NCBI GenBank assembly: GCA_963070105.1
Contig: OY718807.1
Span: forward strand, 7,087,483 to 7,151,482
Direction of reading: 5' to 3'
Source of the DNA: Litomosoides sigmodontis
Taxonomy: Eukaryota > Nematoda > Chromadorea > Rhabditida > Onchocercidae
DNA length: 64,000 nt
Below the pieces are notes generated by a model. It made no database searches. It saw nothing but the letters and a program-made list of their open reading frames with translations, and had not been told where the DNA came from. Made by a program: the position numbers and the translations under genes. Of the stretch, positions 1-13,379 are shown one piece after another; positions within the stretch are counted from its first letter, which is position 1, and every line of letters starts with the position of its first letter.

Positions 1-3000
1 AGTTCTGTAATACCAAATAAACATTTATTATTGCATTATCAGATATCCATGAAATTCACGCTTAAGGTTGTGATAGTACGTGACTAAGCAGCCAGAATGC
101 GCCTGTCGTTTGTTTATTTCGTTAAATACACTAAGAAAAGCGAAAGCTTTTGCTATTGTTGGAAGGAAATCAACTAGTTGTAAGATGGAAGATGAAAAAG
201 AAATTTGCCGAAGTTGTAGCAGTGAATTGAAATTCGTAGCAATGAGAATAGAAGGTGAAGAGGGATGATCACAGAATACCGCTAATAACAAAATTAAGAT
301 AGGAATTGAACTGATAAACTGGAAAAGTTGAAATTGAACAAGAAAAAGCAAAGAATTGAGTATCAGCAGCAGGACGAGATCAGGAATGAGAATAAATAAG
401 CCTAAAACGATTGTTATTTGAATAAAACAGTTGTTGTAGAGAGAATGTAGTGAATCAATTACTGATGCGAGAGACTGTGGAACTAATGATAGGCGTTGCA
501 TTGAGAGAAATCATGCTTCTCGACTTATCTTACCAGAACATTTCAGCGATTAATCTAAACTGTGAAATTTTTACCCTCTCATGCATGGCTTCTGAATGAA
601 AGCGAAGGAGGCGGTACTTCAAAGGATACAGTTGGAAGTTGCTGCTCTTTTCACTCTTACTGATTGCTGTTGTCGATGTTGTTGATGATGAGGAACTACA
701 CCTTGAGCGGTGCATGTGGATGATTATGGAACATCGGCTTACCTGATTAGCTGGCTAATCTACGACTCCCTAAAATTGTCACAATGTTAAGAATATAGCG
801 AAAAATTTCACCTCCTACAGTAAGCGCTAGATAGTTAGATAAGACCATTACATTCTCATACACTGTAAACTTCTTTGCCTCACAGAATGAGTAAACTCTC
901 AGGTAATTTAAGCTAAGAGAGTTAATTGTAGTGTAATGCGTACGTTTACTAATGTCATCATTGTTAGTTTGAAATTTGTTACTAATAACCTATTGTTACT
1001 TCTACCGTTCAATTACTAAGCAGTGATTTAATCTAACATAGCTAAATCCCTTATTAACACTTAGCTAGATTAATTTGATAAGTTTTAAATAAACAGCTTA
1101 AAAATTGTGGAGATAAACAAAAGTATTGAGATGTGATCGATTAATGCTAAAGTTTATGAATTGTATTATATTTTCTTGCAAAAAAAATAGAGTTTAAAGG
1201 TAAGTTTCATTCCTAATCTACCAATTTCACATTTAAAAAGAAATTTTTTTAATTGTCATAGATTTTTGAGCCTAATTAAGCAAGCTATGGCAATTATCGA
1301 ATGCTTCAGAGGCAAATGATCGATCGATAGATGTTAGGATGGTGCAGGAATGAAATCGACAGGAAGTGGCACTGTTCCCTTGGCTATCCTTTATATACTA
1401 ACCTGCAAGCAATTCGTTTAAAAATTTTGTAAATAAAGAAACGATGTGAAATTAGGAGGAAAAAATGAGAGAGAGAGAGATAGAGAGAGGAGGGGAGAAT
1501 GAACGGTATAGAAGTGGCGGTAAGAAATGGAAAAAAAAAAGGAACATATATTGTTTGATACCAAAAAAAAAATTAGGCCACATTGCTGTCGCTCTACTAA
1601 ATTTACAGTTTTTCGTTTCTGATAGCGAAACTCATTCTTTACCTCCTCGTAAAGATCTATGAAGAATGATCCTACACATCATTATTCACTAAACTAATGA
1701 AATTTTATGACTGAAAGAGTCCGAATTAATTAAAACTTCAAACTCACTCATTGCTATGCAACATGATGAAACAGTCGTAATACCAAACTTGTAAAGTCTT
1801 AAACAACAGGTCATATTAATTCGAAGTGACTTTGAATAGCTATGAAAGCACAATTAAGCTATTGTGTGCTGTAATTTTAATTCATTGAAGAAAATTAAAT
1901 TGCTTCCAACGTTTCACCCAACCAGTGCTATTAATACTCAATTGTACAATTTTAATTTCTATGCAATGAACTTCATTGATAAGGCGTGGTTTATGGCCAT
2001 AGGCACTCATTCAAATATTTGATGGGAAAAAAAGGAAGAGAGCACTTCAAGGACGGTAGAAGTAAGTGATAGTGGAAACTATGCAGGCAAACATTTGCCC
2101 GATCATTTAACTTAACAAGCAAATCTCCTCCTGACACTTTCTATCAAATTCCTAAAATAATTTTTTTTAATTATTTTAAAAGTTAAAGTACTAATTTAAT
2201 GAAATTGGTGGAAAGAGTGCGTACTCCGGTTAGTTTGAAAAATAGCAAAGATTAGCATTCGTTCGAAGTTTTACTATCCGAAAAAAATGCATCAATTAGT
2301 TTTGTAGAAAATTTGAAGAGGCTTAGCAATTGTTTTAAGTTTCTGTCACATAGTTGCACTTTTTTTAATTAAATAAGTTATAAAATTAAAATAAATCAAG
2401 GTGTTCGGTATTTTAAAGTAGAAGTTTTAAAGTATACGGATTTGCTGTTGCAGTAGATGAAGGTGTGATCAAACCACTTGTGAATTGTTTTTTAACGCTC
2501 TGATCTTTTACAGGTAAATTCTCTTCGTAATCTAACGTGATAATTAAGTGATAACGCTTGAAGCTTGGAAGAAGATAGCATCTAATATAAATTGTCAAAG
2601 TGGCGCAAACAATGTGAAATATTACTTTCTCTAAAGACTGATTCAGATGTACTGATAAAGCAGAAGTAGTGATAAGGTAGCAAAGCGATATGCACTCATC
2701 CTCCTTTCCATCCCATCTCTTTAAACGATTGAAAAACGTGTTAAAATTTTGTTTCAAATGAGTTTTAATCGTTTGATTTCCTTTTTTCTACTTCTCAATT
2801 ATTAATCGTTTTGTGTTACAGCAGCAGATCGTTGAAGGAAATTTTCTGATCGCAATTCGATATTTCTGTCGGATAATGAAAAGCAAAAGATGGCGAGTGC
2901 AATTTAGGTTTGTTCCTTTCTTGCTTCAAACTATCCGCCATCGTAATTTAGAAAGAGTGCATTTAGAGAATTGAAAATGAAAGACGAATTTATGAAATAG

Positions 3001-5599
3001 ATTTGAGAGATATGAAAAACGTATACCATCCGAGGCATTACACAATTCTAAACTTGAAAACTACCAAATATTCAGTGCCTGCTTTTATGTTGAAGTAAAG
3101 TAGCACTATAAGGCATTAAATGAACTAGTACGATTGCAATAAGTCGCCGCCTTACTCTCTCTCTTCCATTAGCTGCGTAATGTAGGTGGAAGAGAAGTAA
3201 AGCGAGTAATTGTTGATAAGACTGGCAGAAGTGTTGAGTAACTGAGTACAAAGTAATTAACGATAGGAATGGAATTAGCTTACTTATGTCCTTCCTGAGA
3301 TAAGTACGCATTCCGGCTAGATGCTGCCGCTATGCGTTTTGCAATCAGCCTTGACCTCGACGATCATTTCAAGGTTATAGGTTCAGTTATCACTCACTTC
3401 AATTATTCAATGCATGATTTCAAAAATGACACGTGAGAAATTCTTCACGCTTCATAAATTTCATTTAATTATCATTTCCAGCTGCTTATATGTTTGCCGA
3501 AAAAAATTGATCGAAAGTTAGGAAACTTTAACTTATTGCTAAGTAAACTTAGTTTCTGAGAAAGAGAGACAGGGAGAGAGAGAGAGGGAGAGAGAGAACG
3601 AAAGATTTCATGGCAATAATATTGATATAATCAACAACAGAAAATCAATCAAGTAAAATTGATTTTTTAGTCGGGAGACCAACTATTATGATTTGATTGA
3701 AAGAAGTAAATTTATTTTAGAAAAAAGCATCCTTTTTCGAAGTTCATGGCAATTACCTCATTAAGTTCCGAAAAGGCACTGTTGCAGAATTGACGAAAAA
3801 GATAATACTATGTGATTGGGAAGTGGAACGATTGTAAGAGATAAATTAATTTTTGAAATTCGTAGTATTACGCAACAATCTCTCTACTTCACCCAATATA
3901 TCATGGCTAAGGTGATTGTTTCGGATATGAACGAACAGTGTACTTTCTGATCAAATTAGTAGTTTGGTGGTAATAGCAAATGAAAATGGCAGGAGATTGC
4001 ACGTCGATAGAAGTAGGGATGGATTAGGAATAGATTGAAAAAATGAACTGAATTAACAGTAACGCCACAAAAAAGTGTCTTAAAGAAGTTTCGGTAGAGT
4101 AATGAAACAGTATATGTTATTGATTAGTAAGATGATGAGAAGGAATATGATGGATACAACTCATCTGCAACTGTAACGCGTATATGTATGGGTGATAAAA
4201 GTACGTTCAGTATCCAACATCATATCGGTTTTCCGGAACACAATACGGCATCCTCTCGAAAAATTAATCAGACAGTTTGCTATTCATTCTTTAGTACTAC
4301 TGCTACATCCTGTCATTTATTCGTCTCAACACATTTTCCAATTCAATATTTTGACAGTTTGCAATATTGTACAAATTGCGGCATGTTGTTAACACCTCAC
4401 TAACATCCCTCATATTGCTCGAAATCACATCGTATCAGAAGCAGCTAACCATGAATAGCATCGCCGGGAATTTCTGCTGCTTCCTCAAAATTCATCAAGC
4501 CCAACGACCTCTATCCGAGTTCATAAGAGGATTTTGGCATGAAATCAAATTGCCTCATATTTTCTCACCTCTAAATTAGAGTTCTCACCTGTACAGGGAT
4601 ATTTGGTAAATTAGATAAGATTTTAATTAGCTTATCCTTCTCTTGTACATATAAATATTCAAGTGAGAGCAAGAAATATTTGCAATATTCTTCATGTTCT
4701 TAATTCAAAGTTGGATACTATTAGCTTCAAAGAGAAAAAATTTAAGTTTTGTTTGATTATCGACTTTCTGCAAAAGCTACCTAGTACGAGTTTTTATACT
4801 AACTTCAAAATTGATGTCCAAACTATTGAATTTTTCTATTAGAAGATTTCGAAATGTGGACACGATCAGGTAGTTCGATGACCTAATTTTATACGAATGA
4901 GTGATTAATCATCCTGATTGTTGCCAACTTTCCATCACCTTCTGCAACATCAATCCAATTTTTCTCATCACCTTTTTTATGTAGCCTAGTAATATATTTG
5001 AGGAGTGGTATTGGCCTTTAAGAGAACGCTGATCGAATAAATGCAAATATTATGTTGTCGACTTCGAAACACTTTATTGCTACCACTCGAAAAAAATATG
5101 TCAACGTTTCAAAATATGCATTAATTTAAGTAACTTTACTGCTTTTGAAAGTTTCCTTATTGAAGCCTTCCAAACTGTCTTCATTGAATCTTTAATAATG
5201 AAATGAAAAATTGAAACTTAACCAAACTATTTGATTAAAATCTAAAAAATGAGTCATCCTTCTAAATGAAATCGTGAATAAAATAAATGAGTTTCACACA
5301 AATTTCATATGGTGAATTTTATTTGGAAAAGTGAAATAAAGTGAATTTCAAGCGGAAAGTGAAATACAAACAGATGCAAAATAAAAATTCCATGTGATCC
5401 GATTATACTGGCAATGATGACAACACAAAGCTAATATCAATATCGTAATGATAAATATCAGTATCAGCCTTGACCTTAATTACAAATATAATGCTAAAGA
5501 ATATCAACTAACTATTATCTGCTTTCTATAAAAGGTAAAATGACTCACTCAGTAGTCTCATTACTGACAAAGATATAAAATGAACAAAGTAATAATGCA
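1..5599. other. No supported gene (5.6 kb)
   Basis: I read both strands and found no run of exons with consistent splice phases or recognisable protein similarity. The longest open stretch, 28-501 on minus (157 codons), would encode a very hydrophobic, leucine/serine-rich chain with no family signature, and I treat it as chance. The stretch contains short purine tracts (GA-rich at 1467-1492 and 3563-3598) and AT-rich DNA. It lies downstream of the phosphogluconolactonase gene, so part of it may be that gene's 3' flank. Confidence 0.5.
1467..1492. repeat. GA-rich simple repeat
   Basis: A short (GA)n tract, slightly interrupted. A similar GAGA tract lies at 3563-3598. Both are ordinary microsatellite-like sequence in non-coding DNA. 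Confidence 0.6.
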
Positions 5600-7464
5600 T
5601 TACAGACGATTGGTAGAGATACCACAAGCAGCAAATGCTTCCTTATCAAGAAACCAAAACGTTTTACCTGACTTGGGCTTCACCATTGCTGCTGGATAGC
5701 TAGAATTTTGATCGTCAATGATTTCCTACAACATGTTCATTAGCACTTATTAGAATTATCTGTCAGCAGCTTGTAACTATTTCCTGACTTTATTTAAACC
5801 TTACTGTTAAGGAGCCTTTTGATGAATCACCTGTTCGAACGTAGTTTGAGGTGATAAAAAAGTCTATAATTCCAAAATAACAATTATCGTAACTGATATC
5901 AAAAGTGGTGAATGAGATCCCATACTGTTCTCAATAAATTTCTTTTATCCCATTACAACTTACTCGTATTAATTTGCCTTTATTTTTACCAGTACAAATA
6001 AATGCCACATATCGAGCATGATTAATAACCGGTAGAGTTAAAGTTATACGTCTTGGCGGAGGTTTGGGAGAATCTTCGACTTCTGCGACCCATTTCACAT
6101 TTTCCTGAACTTATATTTAAAACAAATGTAACCTGAGACAGTAGACAGTAAAAGCACCTTGTAGGAACTTCATATGTGGTGAAATTAACATGTGGGCGAC
6201 ATACAACAATATCTTTTTAAGTAGTTAATTCCAGTTAATTCCATTTTTTTAAGTAGTTAATTTCCCATACTTATTTAGAACTAAAACGTTTAAGTTTATC
6301 TACAAAACTCATAAACATGAATTTAATGTAACAACCTGCGATCAATAGCTTGCTTATCTAGATCATTTGTAACTGATAATACCAATAAGTGATGCATTTG
6401 TCCAGAAGTAAGCAGGCAATTCAAAATACTTTTATACTTTTACCTTTAACACTGCATGTCCAGGAAACAAAGAGCACGTGTGACCATCTGGTCCAATTCC
6501 TAACAAAAGCAAATCGAATACAGGCCAGCCTTCATCTGTTTCTGTAGTACAACGATATATCTGTGCTTCATAGTTCTTAGCACACAGCGCTGCTGTAAAT
6601 GTTTTGTTAATATGACAAAATTTATAAGACAATAGAGATAATTGCTATTTTTTAAGAAAAATAAAATAATGTTATGCTCTTTATCTAAAATCGTCTTCCC
6701 TACGTCTAATACTTCCACCAATACGAAACAGCTAAAAATTTCAACGAAACAAAGTAAGCTCGAAAAAAGCAAAATCTGGACAAATAAGAACAAGAAATAC
6801 TGTTATCAACGGGTCCATAAGACACGAATGACTGGATGATATCGGACGGCAGTACTTTCGTATAAGCTCCTGTATTTGAGTCATTATCACTTAATGGAAC
6901 CATTCTTTCGTCTGCTACAAATATGCGAACTTTTGACCAGTCAATGTCCTTCAGCCTAGCCAGCAGCGGTGCTACCATAGGAGGCATTGAACCACCTGGA
7001 AAAAGTTCTTGGAATTAGAAAATGAAAAACATGGAGCTCTAAATCAAATCATGTGAAAGCAACTTCCGGACAAGTTTTAAATATGAATAAGGAAGATAAA
7101 ATACCTTCTATTAATATCCAGAAAAGCATTAAAACTTTAAGAATCACTATTTAACAGCAAAATTTAGAAAACACCTAGCTCGATAGTTTCAAAATTCAAA
7201 TTCTGCTACTTAAAAAAATGAATTCCAAATCGCTTGCCTACCAGAAAGAGCAATTTTAGCAGCATCCCGTTCAGTAATTGCTTTCTTAAGAATTTCCGTC
7301 AAATAGAGTCCCAATTTCTCATCCAAATCAGTGGCATCTTCTGTAACCACAATCTTCCTTCCATTGATTTCAGCATCACTATCCAACATTTCCTTCCACC
7401 GATGACAGATCAGATTCGAGTCTGAATTAACTTCAAAGTACTCCAATACCGTAAAATCTGTCAT
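5600..7464 (-). CDS. PGLS: 6-phosphogluconolactonase
   Basis: Hydrolyses 6-phosphogluconolactone to 6-phosphogluconate, step two of the oxidative pentose phosphate pathway in the cytosol. Five exons on minus: 7464-7242, 6995-6801, 6592-6444, 6104-5964 and 5725-5600; 277 residues, close to the usual 250-280. Visible family motifs are ALSGGS across the first junction, [10 protein letters not shown] in exon 2, [18 protein letters not shown] in exon 3, and [11 protein letters not shown] and INHARYVAF in exon 4. The start at 7464 ([10 protein letters not shown]) is chosen because a TTTTTTCACAACTAACAG acceptor ends one base before it. An in-frame ATG at 7506 lies upstream of that acceptor and is unlikely to be used. 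It is the last gene of the minus-strand array, 522 nt after EXOSC2. All phases close; identification is firm. Confidence 0.95.
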
Positions 7465-7986
7465 GCTGTTAGTTGTGAAAAAACACTTAAGAAGATGTCC
7501 AACCAAGTTACTCAGCCTGATCGAGTGACTTAATTTTCGATTATCAGATATAAAAGGAAAGTTCCTCTATGCCATATCAAGCAAAGTAGAGCGCATTAAA
7601 AAAAACAAACAGGACAACATTATCTTCCAGCATTGATGTACGAAGGATGACACATCTTAAGTGTTCTTTCAAAAGAGTCCAGCATCTCAACCCTTTTATT
7701 TGTAAGAATAATCTTTCAGAAGAAAATGAGCAATAACAAACAAAACACAACATTTTTCAGGAATCTTAAAAATAACAAAGACAAAAACTAGATGAAATTT
7801 TAAATCCACATAACATTTTGGGTTGACTGAATAAAGAATTTAGTGTTTGAGCCCAATTCAAGTTTCAGTAATTTTTTTTATTTGAACCGTCAAAACTCCA
7901 AGACAATGAAAATATTTTGTGTCTCATATTCAACAGGAACACTCTACGTAAGACTGAGAAGAGGTTTATTCACAAGGTTTATTTCA

Positions 7987-10146
7987 TTAGCAATTTTTCT
8001 CGAGCTGCAGTGCAACTTCCGTTGCTATGTTTGCTGCTGATTCCGGCTTCAACAATTCTTTTATCTGAATAGAGGAAGAAGATATGAGAAAAATGTTTAT
8101 TTCCGGTAAAACAATGTCAGTTGACTTTGTTTTCTGCTGCATATTAGTGCGACATTTTATCATATTCATGATTTTGATAGATATTTGAGCTAGATAGCCA
8201 TTTAAACAAAAATTTTTTTGCTTACGAACTTCGGTACAAAAAAGTTACTCTGAAATTATAAAAATGAGATACATAAACAGATAAGGCATATCGTTTTTAC
8301 ATCGGAAGATCGCTAACTACGGTTAGACTTTAACTAATCTCTAAAGTGACCTTACTTAGCCAAACCACATAGTCTACAGGAATATTAAGTTGTAAATTAT
8401 TTCTCTTCAAAAAACTGACCTCAGAATTAAGAGATGCATCATAAGCAAGCACAACTGTTGTATCATAGAGTGGGATATGATGCATGGCAAGAATATTTAC
8501 ACAGTTTGACACACGTGCTATGACTGACCGAATTTTCATTGGTACTACCTTAAAATGCTTCCAGAAAAGAATGAAAATTTTAAATGCACAGTTACCGTTG
8601 TACATCTAACGATTTATAACAACATATAGCTTCTGCCGAACATTACCTCTTCCAAATTTTGCGAATAACCTCCTGTCATGTTTTGTTCCTCACTTGCTAC
8701 AGGTGCTATCCAAATATAACCGTTACGCCCAAAAATCACAGAAACGCCGCATGGTAAAGTATGGAAGTGCGATTTTCTTCGCTTGACCAAGTATGGAGAA
8801 ATTTTTAACAAAGTCCCTTGTGAAAGCTGAAAATTTTGTGCAGATAATTGGGAAAATATGGTGGTTAGGTAAATATAACATTTCCGATACTGACACTTTC
8901 AGCGTTTATGTTATTGTAAAATCATCATTAGTGGCATCCTCAATTTAATAGGACAAATCAACGAAATCGGAATTTCAAACATTGGCAGGCTACACTTCTG
9001 AAAAACTCCGAGAAAAAAAAAACGAACCTTCCCATATCTTAAGTTTCTCGTGTGCAGCGACAACTGTCCATCTGAATGCACTTTTTGCACTTCAGCCTAG
9101 TAATGAAAAACACGTTAAAGAAGCTAAATTAATTATGTTAGCCTGAAATTAATGAAAGAATAACTAAAGATACTTCAATAAAAAATAAGTGTAGCACATT
9201 GTATTTATCAAGCAAGAAAAAATTACACTGATCAGGTCTCCCTCTTTCAGATACTCACGCATCATTCGTTCGTCCTCCACTGATTTTCTCCTCTACAAAC
9301 CAAACAATATAATTTTTGAAAAAAAATTATTTACTCTCTCTCCAGTTCAAGATGAATGAAGAAGGAAGAAAAAAGATCAAAAAGGAGACAAGCAATGCGA
9401 AACCAAAACATTGCATTGAAATAGTATTTAATAGCTAATTCTGATTAGAAAAAACCGTACCAGCTCACCACCTGGCAAGTTTACGCTGGAAAGAAGTAAC
9501 GTCGAATTTAGTCTGGAGTTCGTCTCAACCTTCCATCTCTTCTGTTGCACTTCCATGATTCGCCCAATCACCACATCACCGACTTCTCCATTATATCTAG
9601 AAGCTACCAAAAGCATAAACCAAAATGGAAAAAAAAGACAGAACGAACAAAACATAATAAAGACATACCTGCAAACTACAGGTGTCTAAACGTAAGCACA
9701 AACGACAAGCAGGAAAGTTCTAGCTAGCCATAAATAAACCTCACCTGCTTTTCACGGGTCGTACCGAAACAAGTTTGTTCACCTGTTCAACAGCACCAGC
9801 TACTGATGCTATCAAGTCATCACCACGCATGTATGTCCCATGTCCCCTGAAGTATTTCCGCATCACCTTGTCCAAAATTGTCAACAAGTTCAGTTAGGAT
9901 AATTTAACAACGCAAATCATTCGTCAAACAACTTGCACGCTCATACGCTATTAATAAAAACAGTATTTTTACTCTACTATTTTAATTGAAAAATACGTTT
10001 TAATAATCCTAAAAAAACCTCATAAAATCGGGCTTAGAAGTAACTTTAGATCCAGGTACAATTAACTTATTCTCGGGAACTCGTCTTTCCGTTACGACTA
10101 TTTCCAGTTCCTTGAAACCAGCAGGTCCAGCAATCTCAATAGACAT
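7987..10146 (-). CDS. EXOSC2: Exosome cap subunit RRP4 (EXOSC2)
   Basis: RNA-binding cap subunit of the nuclear and cytoplasmic RNA exosome; it guides 3' ends into the nine-subunit core. Eight exons on minus: 10146-10019, 9846-9745, 9596-9461, 9292-9227, 9096-9028, 8826-8647, 8548-8420 and 8064-7987; 295 residues against about 293 in human. The N-terminal domain carries the VPG and MRGHGTYM motifs. The S1 domain holds [26 protein letters not shown] and [10 protein letters not shown]. The KH region is entered at [17 protein letters not shown]. The ATG directly follows a CTTTGCAG acceptor, consistent with trans-splicing. Intron 8827-9027 contains a fragment of SLU7 (listed separately). The gene sits 695 nt after the EXOSC4 stop on the same strand, so two partners of one complex are probably co-transcribed. 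Confidence 0.96.
8844..8945 (+). repeat. Fragment of SLU7 exon 9/intron 9 inside an EXOSC2 intron
   Basis: About 100 nt on plus strand align to the end of SLU7 exon 9 and the start of its intron (15574-15686). The shared text runs from the codons for the EKYGG segment through the donor region, then 'gtttatgttattgtaaaatc' and 'atcattagtg..catcctcaat'. The copy has point changes and lacks about 13 nt of the original pyrimidine-rich stretch. It lies antisense within the 8827-9027 intron of EXOSC2. It is non-functional as coding sequence and is best read as an old filler insertion. Confidence 0.88.
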
Positions 10147-10841
10147 CTGCAAAGTTCTAATTACTATATGACGAGATGGTCACCTTTTAGAAATGTCCAT
10201 TTAATGAACTATAACAGACACATTTTTAATAAACTATAGGCCACAAAATAAATCCATAATACTCTCCCTTTCGAATTACTTGCTTATAAACATCATGCCA
10301 AATGTAGTAAAAATGCAGAGCTTTGTCCTGGTAAAATTCCTGATGCCAAACATGTTAAACATTTCCGAAAACTATCACTCGCCAATCGATAAGGTGTTCA
10401 GAGAAGCAACCTGATCCCTATTTTAAGCCTCCGGAAGCAGTTGCTTTAATGGGCTCTACAAATATGTAATGATGCGACCTTTTACGTAGCACGACACAAA
10501 AAGAAAATTTCATGAATTTAATGGGTTTCTGGTTTCTTAACAAAAATCGTTCTTTGTATAACAACACAAAACAAATAAAATTTCGAACGAGAATATGAAA
10601 CCGTATGAATTAATAGAAAGCATGAATAAGTAATCCAGCAACAAACATTCATAGAACACAGAAAAAAAAACAAACAATTTGACATGGAAAACTGAAGAAA
10701 TTTGTCTAAGCTTGAGTAGATATAGGTGGATAGAATTTCGAAGCAAAAAACACCATTGTATAAGTATGTTACTGCTTCTTCGAAAACTTTTAACAACATT
10801 GAAACAAAATTTCATTATGAGTGGGTGAATACTTCTATAAT

Positions 10842-12281
10842 TTAGCCAGCGTATGAAACATTATCATGTTCCATGTCAACGTCAGAAGGTAAACCGATGG
10901 CATCTTTAATATGAGTCAGTACGGCAGCTTCGAGACATGAGTGTACTTGAGCTGTTGCTTTTCGAGCTGCTTCTAGTACTACTGCTAGATGACTCTTGTG
11001 TAATCTGTTTTGTAACTCAGCTAACACAATTGCATCCTGTCCCGATATTGTAGCCACTGTTAGTCGAGGAATGATACCCATTTCCTCGCGCGAGTTGACG
11101 TCTACACATGCTAATCCGCCGGGAGCACAAGAACATGAAGCTGCTGCAACCAGGCCACGCATTGGCACACCTGCATCAGCAAGTGCTAATGTTCCCGCAT
11201 TGACACATGCAGCAAGATGACTTCCATCTGCCTGAGAAGTAGAAAAAATATTGTTGGGAATGCCGCGTAAGATGATATGAAACGTTTCTTGCAACCATTA
11301 CACGGCTATAAAAAAAATTTCCCCGCAAAAATAAACTATTATTAAAGAAGAACTCTTTGCTCAAAAATCTTTTAGAAAAGCACATTTAGAATAGGAATGG
11401 TATTATTAAGGCAATGTCAATACAAAATATATATGTTGCACGTTTTCAACAGTTAAAATGATTATGTTGTCGGTGGAGAGCCGGAATCTGAACAATAACA
11501 AAGTGAGTGAATTAAGTGCATTGATAAATAACTGCACAAAGAGGAATGCAAGCACGAATACATCAAAACCAATACCTGCAACAGCTCACAGAAAACGTCA
11601 ATTTGAGATCGCGGATAGTTTTCCATCAAAACTGTTGCTTCGAAAGCTTTCTCCATTAGTCGCGCAAATTCCAGTGATCGGCGATCTCCTCGTGGTCGTT
11701 CCTAAATAATTTCAATGCTGATATAAACGACCATGTACTTCCACTCATTTTATTACACATAATACATGAAAAATAAGTCACTAGAGATTTTATATACAAC
11801 TGGAATAAAATAAACCTTCCGCTCATTCGTTGAGAATGTGGCCATGCTATACTGACAATTGATGACACAACGATCCTCTAGCAAACGACTTCGCTGTTTG
11901 GGTTCGTAAGGACCATATACTGCGCAAAGGACCTAAACTGTACTTCCTTAAACGTGAGTGGAAAAGCATACAGAGATTTAGGACTCCGAGTTTCATGACC
12001 GAAACACATCCACAAACTGACATTATTTCACGAATCAGCAACAAAGAACTCATGTTAGGACGGCAGTTACTAATTAAAGAACTTCCATTTTCGCCTACAT
12101 TGCGCAATTGCTTAAATATAACCAGCGTTTTAGGAAACAATAAACAAACCTTGGTGTTCCCTTGTTCAAGATATGCTGAACCGTCAGCTTGTGAATATAC
12201 TCCCAATTTGTAATTTAAGTTCCGAATTTGATGTGGCTTTCTACCATCCTGCCGATAACCATGCTCCGATATGATGCTCAT
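10842..12281 (-). CDS. EXOSC4: Exosome core subunit RRP41 (EXOSC4), RNase PH family
   Basis: RNase PH-like ring subunit of the RNA exosome, catalytically inactive in animals and structural for RNA threading. Four exons on minus: 12281-12150, 11932-11816, 11701-11576 and 11231-10842; 254 residues against 245 in human. Motifs seen in order: GYRQDGRKPHQIR, GVYSQADGSAYLEQGNTK, AVYGPYEPKQRSR, NCQYSMATFSTNERK, YPRSQIDVFCELLQADGS, CVNAGTLALADAGVPMRGLV. The final exon carries the typical RNase PH C-terminal helices. A TTTTGTAG acceptor ends at 12291, nine bases before the ATG. The stop of the upstream TIM9-like gene is only 52 nt from this ATG, so the two are almost certainly one transcription unit resolved by trans-splicing. 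Confidence 0.96.
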
Positions 12282-12333
12282 GATTTACTCCTACAAAACA
12301 GAATGCGATCAATTTGCAAAATGACAAAAGAAC

Positions 12334-13379
12334 TCAAAGTGAAAAATGAACGAACTGTAAGTCCGATGATTCCTCTTTCTTAAATAGCTTATTTGGTGCT
12401 TGGTCGGCAAATATTAGCATTAAACGCTGGCTTGTCCGCATGTGCTTATCAATGCCTGCAATAATATAACGATTTATTAACAATCAAACACGGCATTCCA
12501 AAATTTGAAGAAGGACCGTCTAAAATTTTGAAACGCGCAGAGGAACTCATGAAGGGCTTTTTCAGTGCCAGTTGCTTTTTGTTCTCTAATCAAAAGTAAT
12601 GATGATATATCTGCTCTAAAGAACACGAAAAAATAACTTCATGATAATCTAATGTTTACTTTTCATGAAACCCGACTCATAAATTTGCACGATTTTAAAT
12701 ATAGTTAAATATAGTGGGGAATTTATATTACACAATACGAAAAGTAGTTTTTAATTTTAAGAATGCAGCGGATTAAAACTGACATTCAGGCATCCCAAAC
12801 TATCAGAACAATGAAACCAAAACAATCTGCGGATTCTACGGAATCATCTGATCATTCAAATATACGGTCCACTAATTCCTAATTGTTCTAGCAATCAAAG
12901 CTGTCATAATCTGATAAATTGAAATAAGAAGTATTTTAACATTTATTGACGCATATAGTTTCAGGTTCAATCAACTGATGATGGTTGAATTCTCTGACGC
13001 ACGCTCGAAAACACGAGTCTGTCAGGGTGTTGTAAACCGCGAGAAATTCTTTGAGCTAAAAATATTAACCAAACTTTTTCAATTCACAAAATTCATCACA
13101 TAGTAACAAATATATAAAGTTTTTTATTATCCAAATAAAAACGACCAACAGCGTAATATAATATTACATAATATTTACATTACAAAAGTTGCATGTACAA
13201 TGTATTATGACAACATTCCACACTGCTTGTACTGCACGCTCAGAAGTAATCGCAGACACGTTCCATTAAAGTGCAAAAAAATGATGGAAAATAGTAGCCG
13301 AAAAGCTCTGACATACCCGTGGAATAATCAGCCTCAAGTAAAATCAACAAAAACTTACTTGCGTGATACCAGCATTCAT
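12334..13379 (-). CDS. Small TIM chaperone, TIM9/TIM10B-like
   Basis: Intermembrane-space chaperone that escorts hydrophobic carriers to the TIM22 translocase. Three exons on minus: 13379-13359 (MNAGITQ), 13055-12941 and 12455-12334; 85 residues, the normal small-TIM length. The twin CX3C signature is complete: CFRAC in exon 2 and CVNKC spanning the exon 2/3 junction. The [15 protein letters not shown] segment and the helix [12 protein letters not shown] match TIM9-type sequences. The short first exon is supported by its GTAAGT donor and exact phase. From memory, C. elegans has a TIM9 homologue (tin-9.2) that shares a dicistronic locus with exos-4.1; the same order appears here, but I could not verify that. 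SLU7 is divergent, 154 nt away. Confidence 0.9.

Noticed and set aside
28..501. 157-codon open frame on minus
   Set aside because: Hydrophobic low-complexity translation, no motif, no splice context; the opposite strand is equally plausible as non-coding. Length is reachable by chance in this base composition.
12490..12640. Stop-free stretch of about 45 codons on minus inside TIM9-like intron 2
   Set aside because: Including it would break the complete CX3C that forms across the exon 2/3 junction, and no family resemblance was found.
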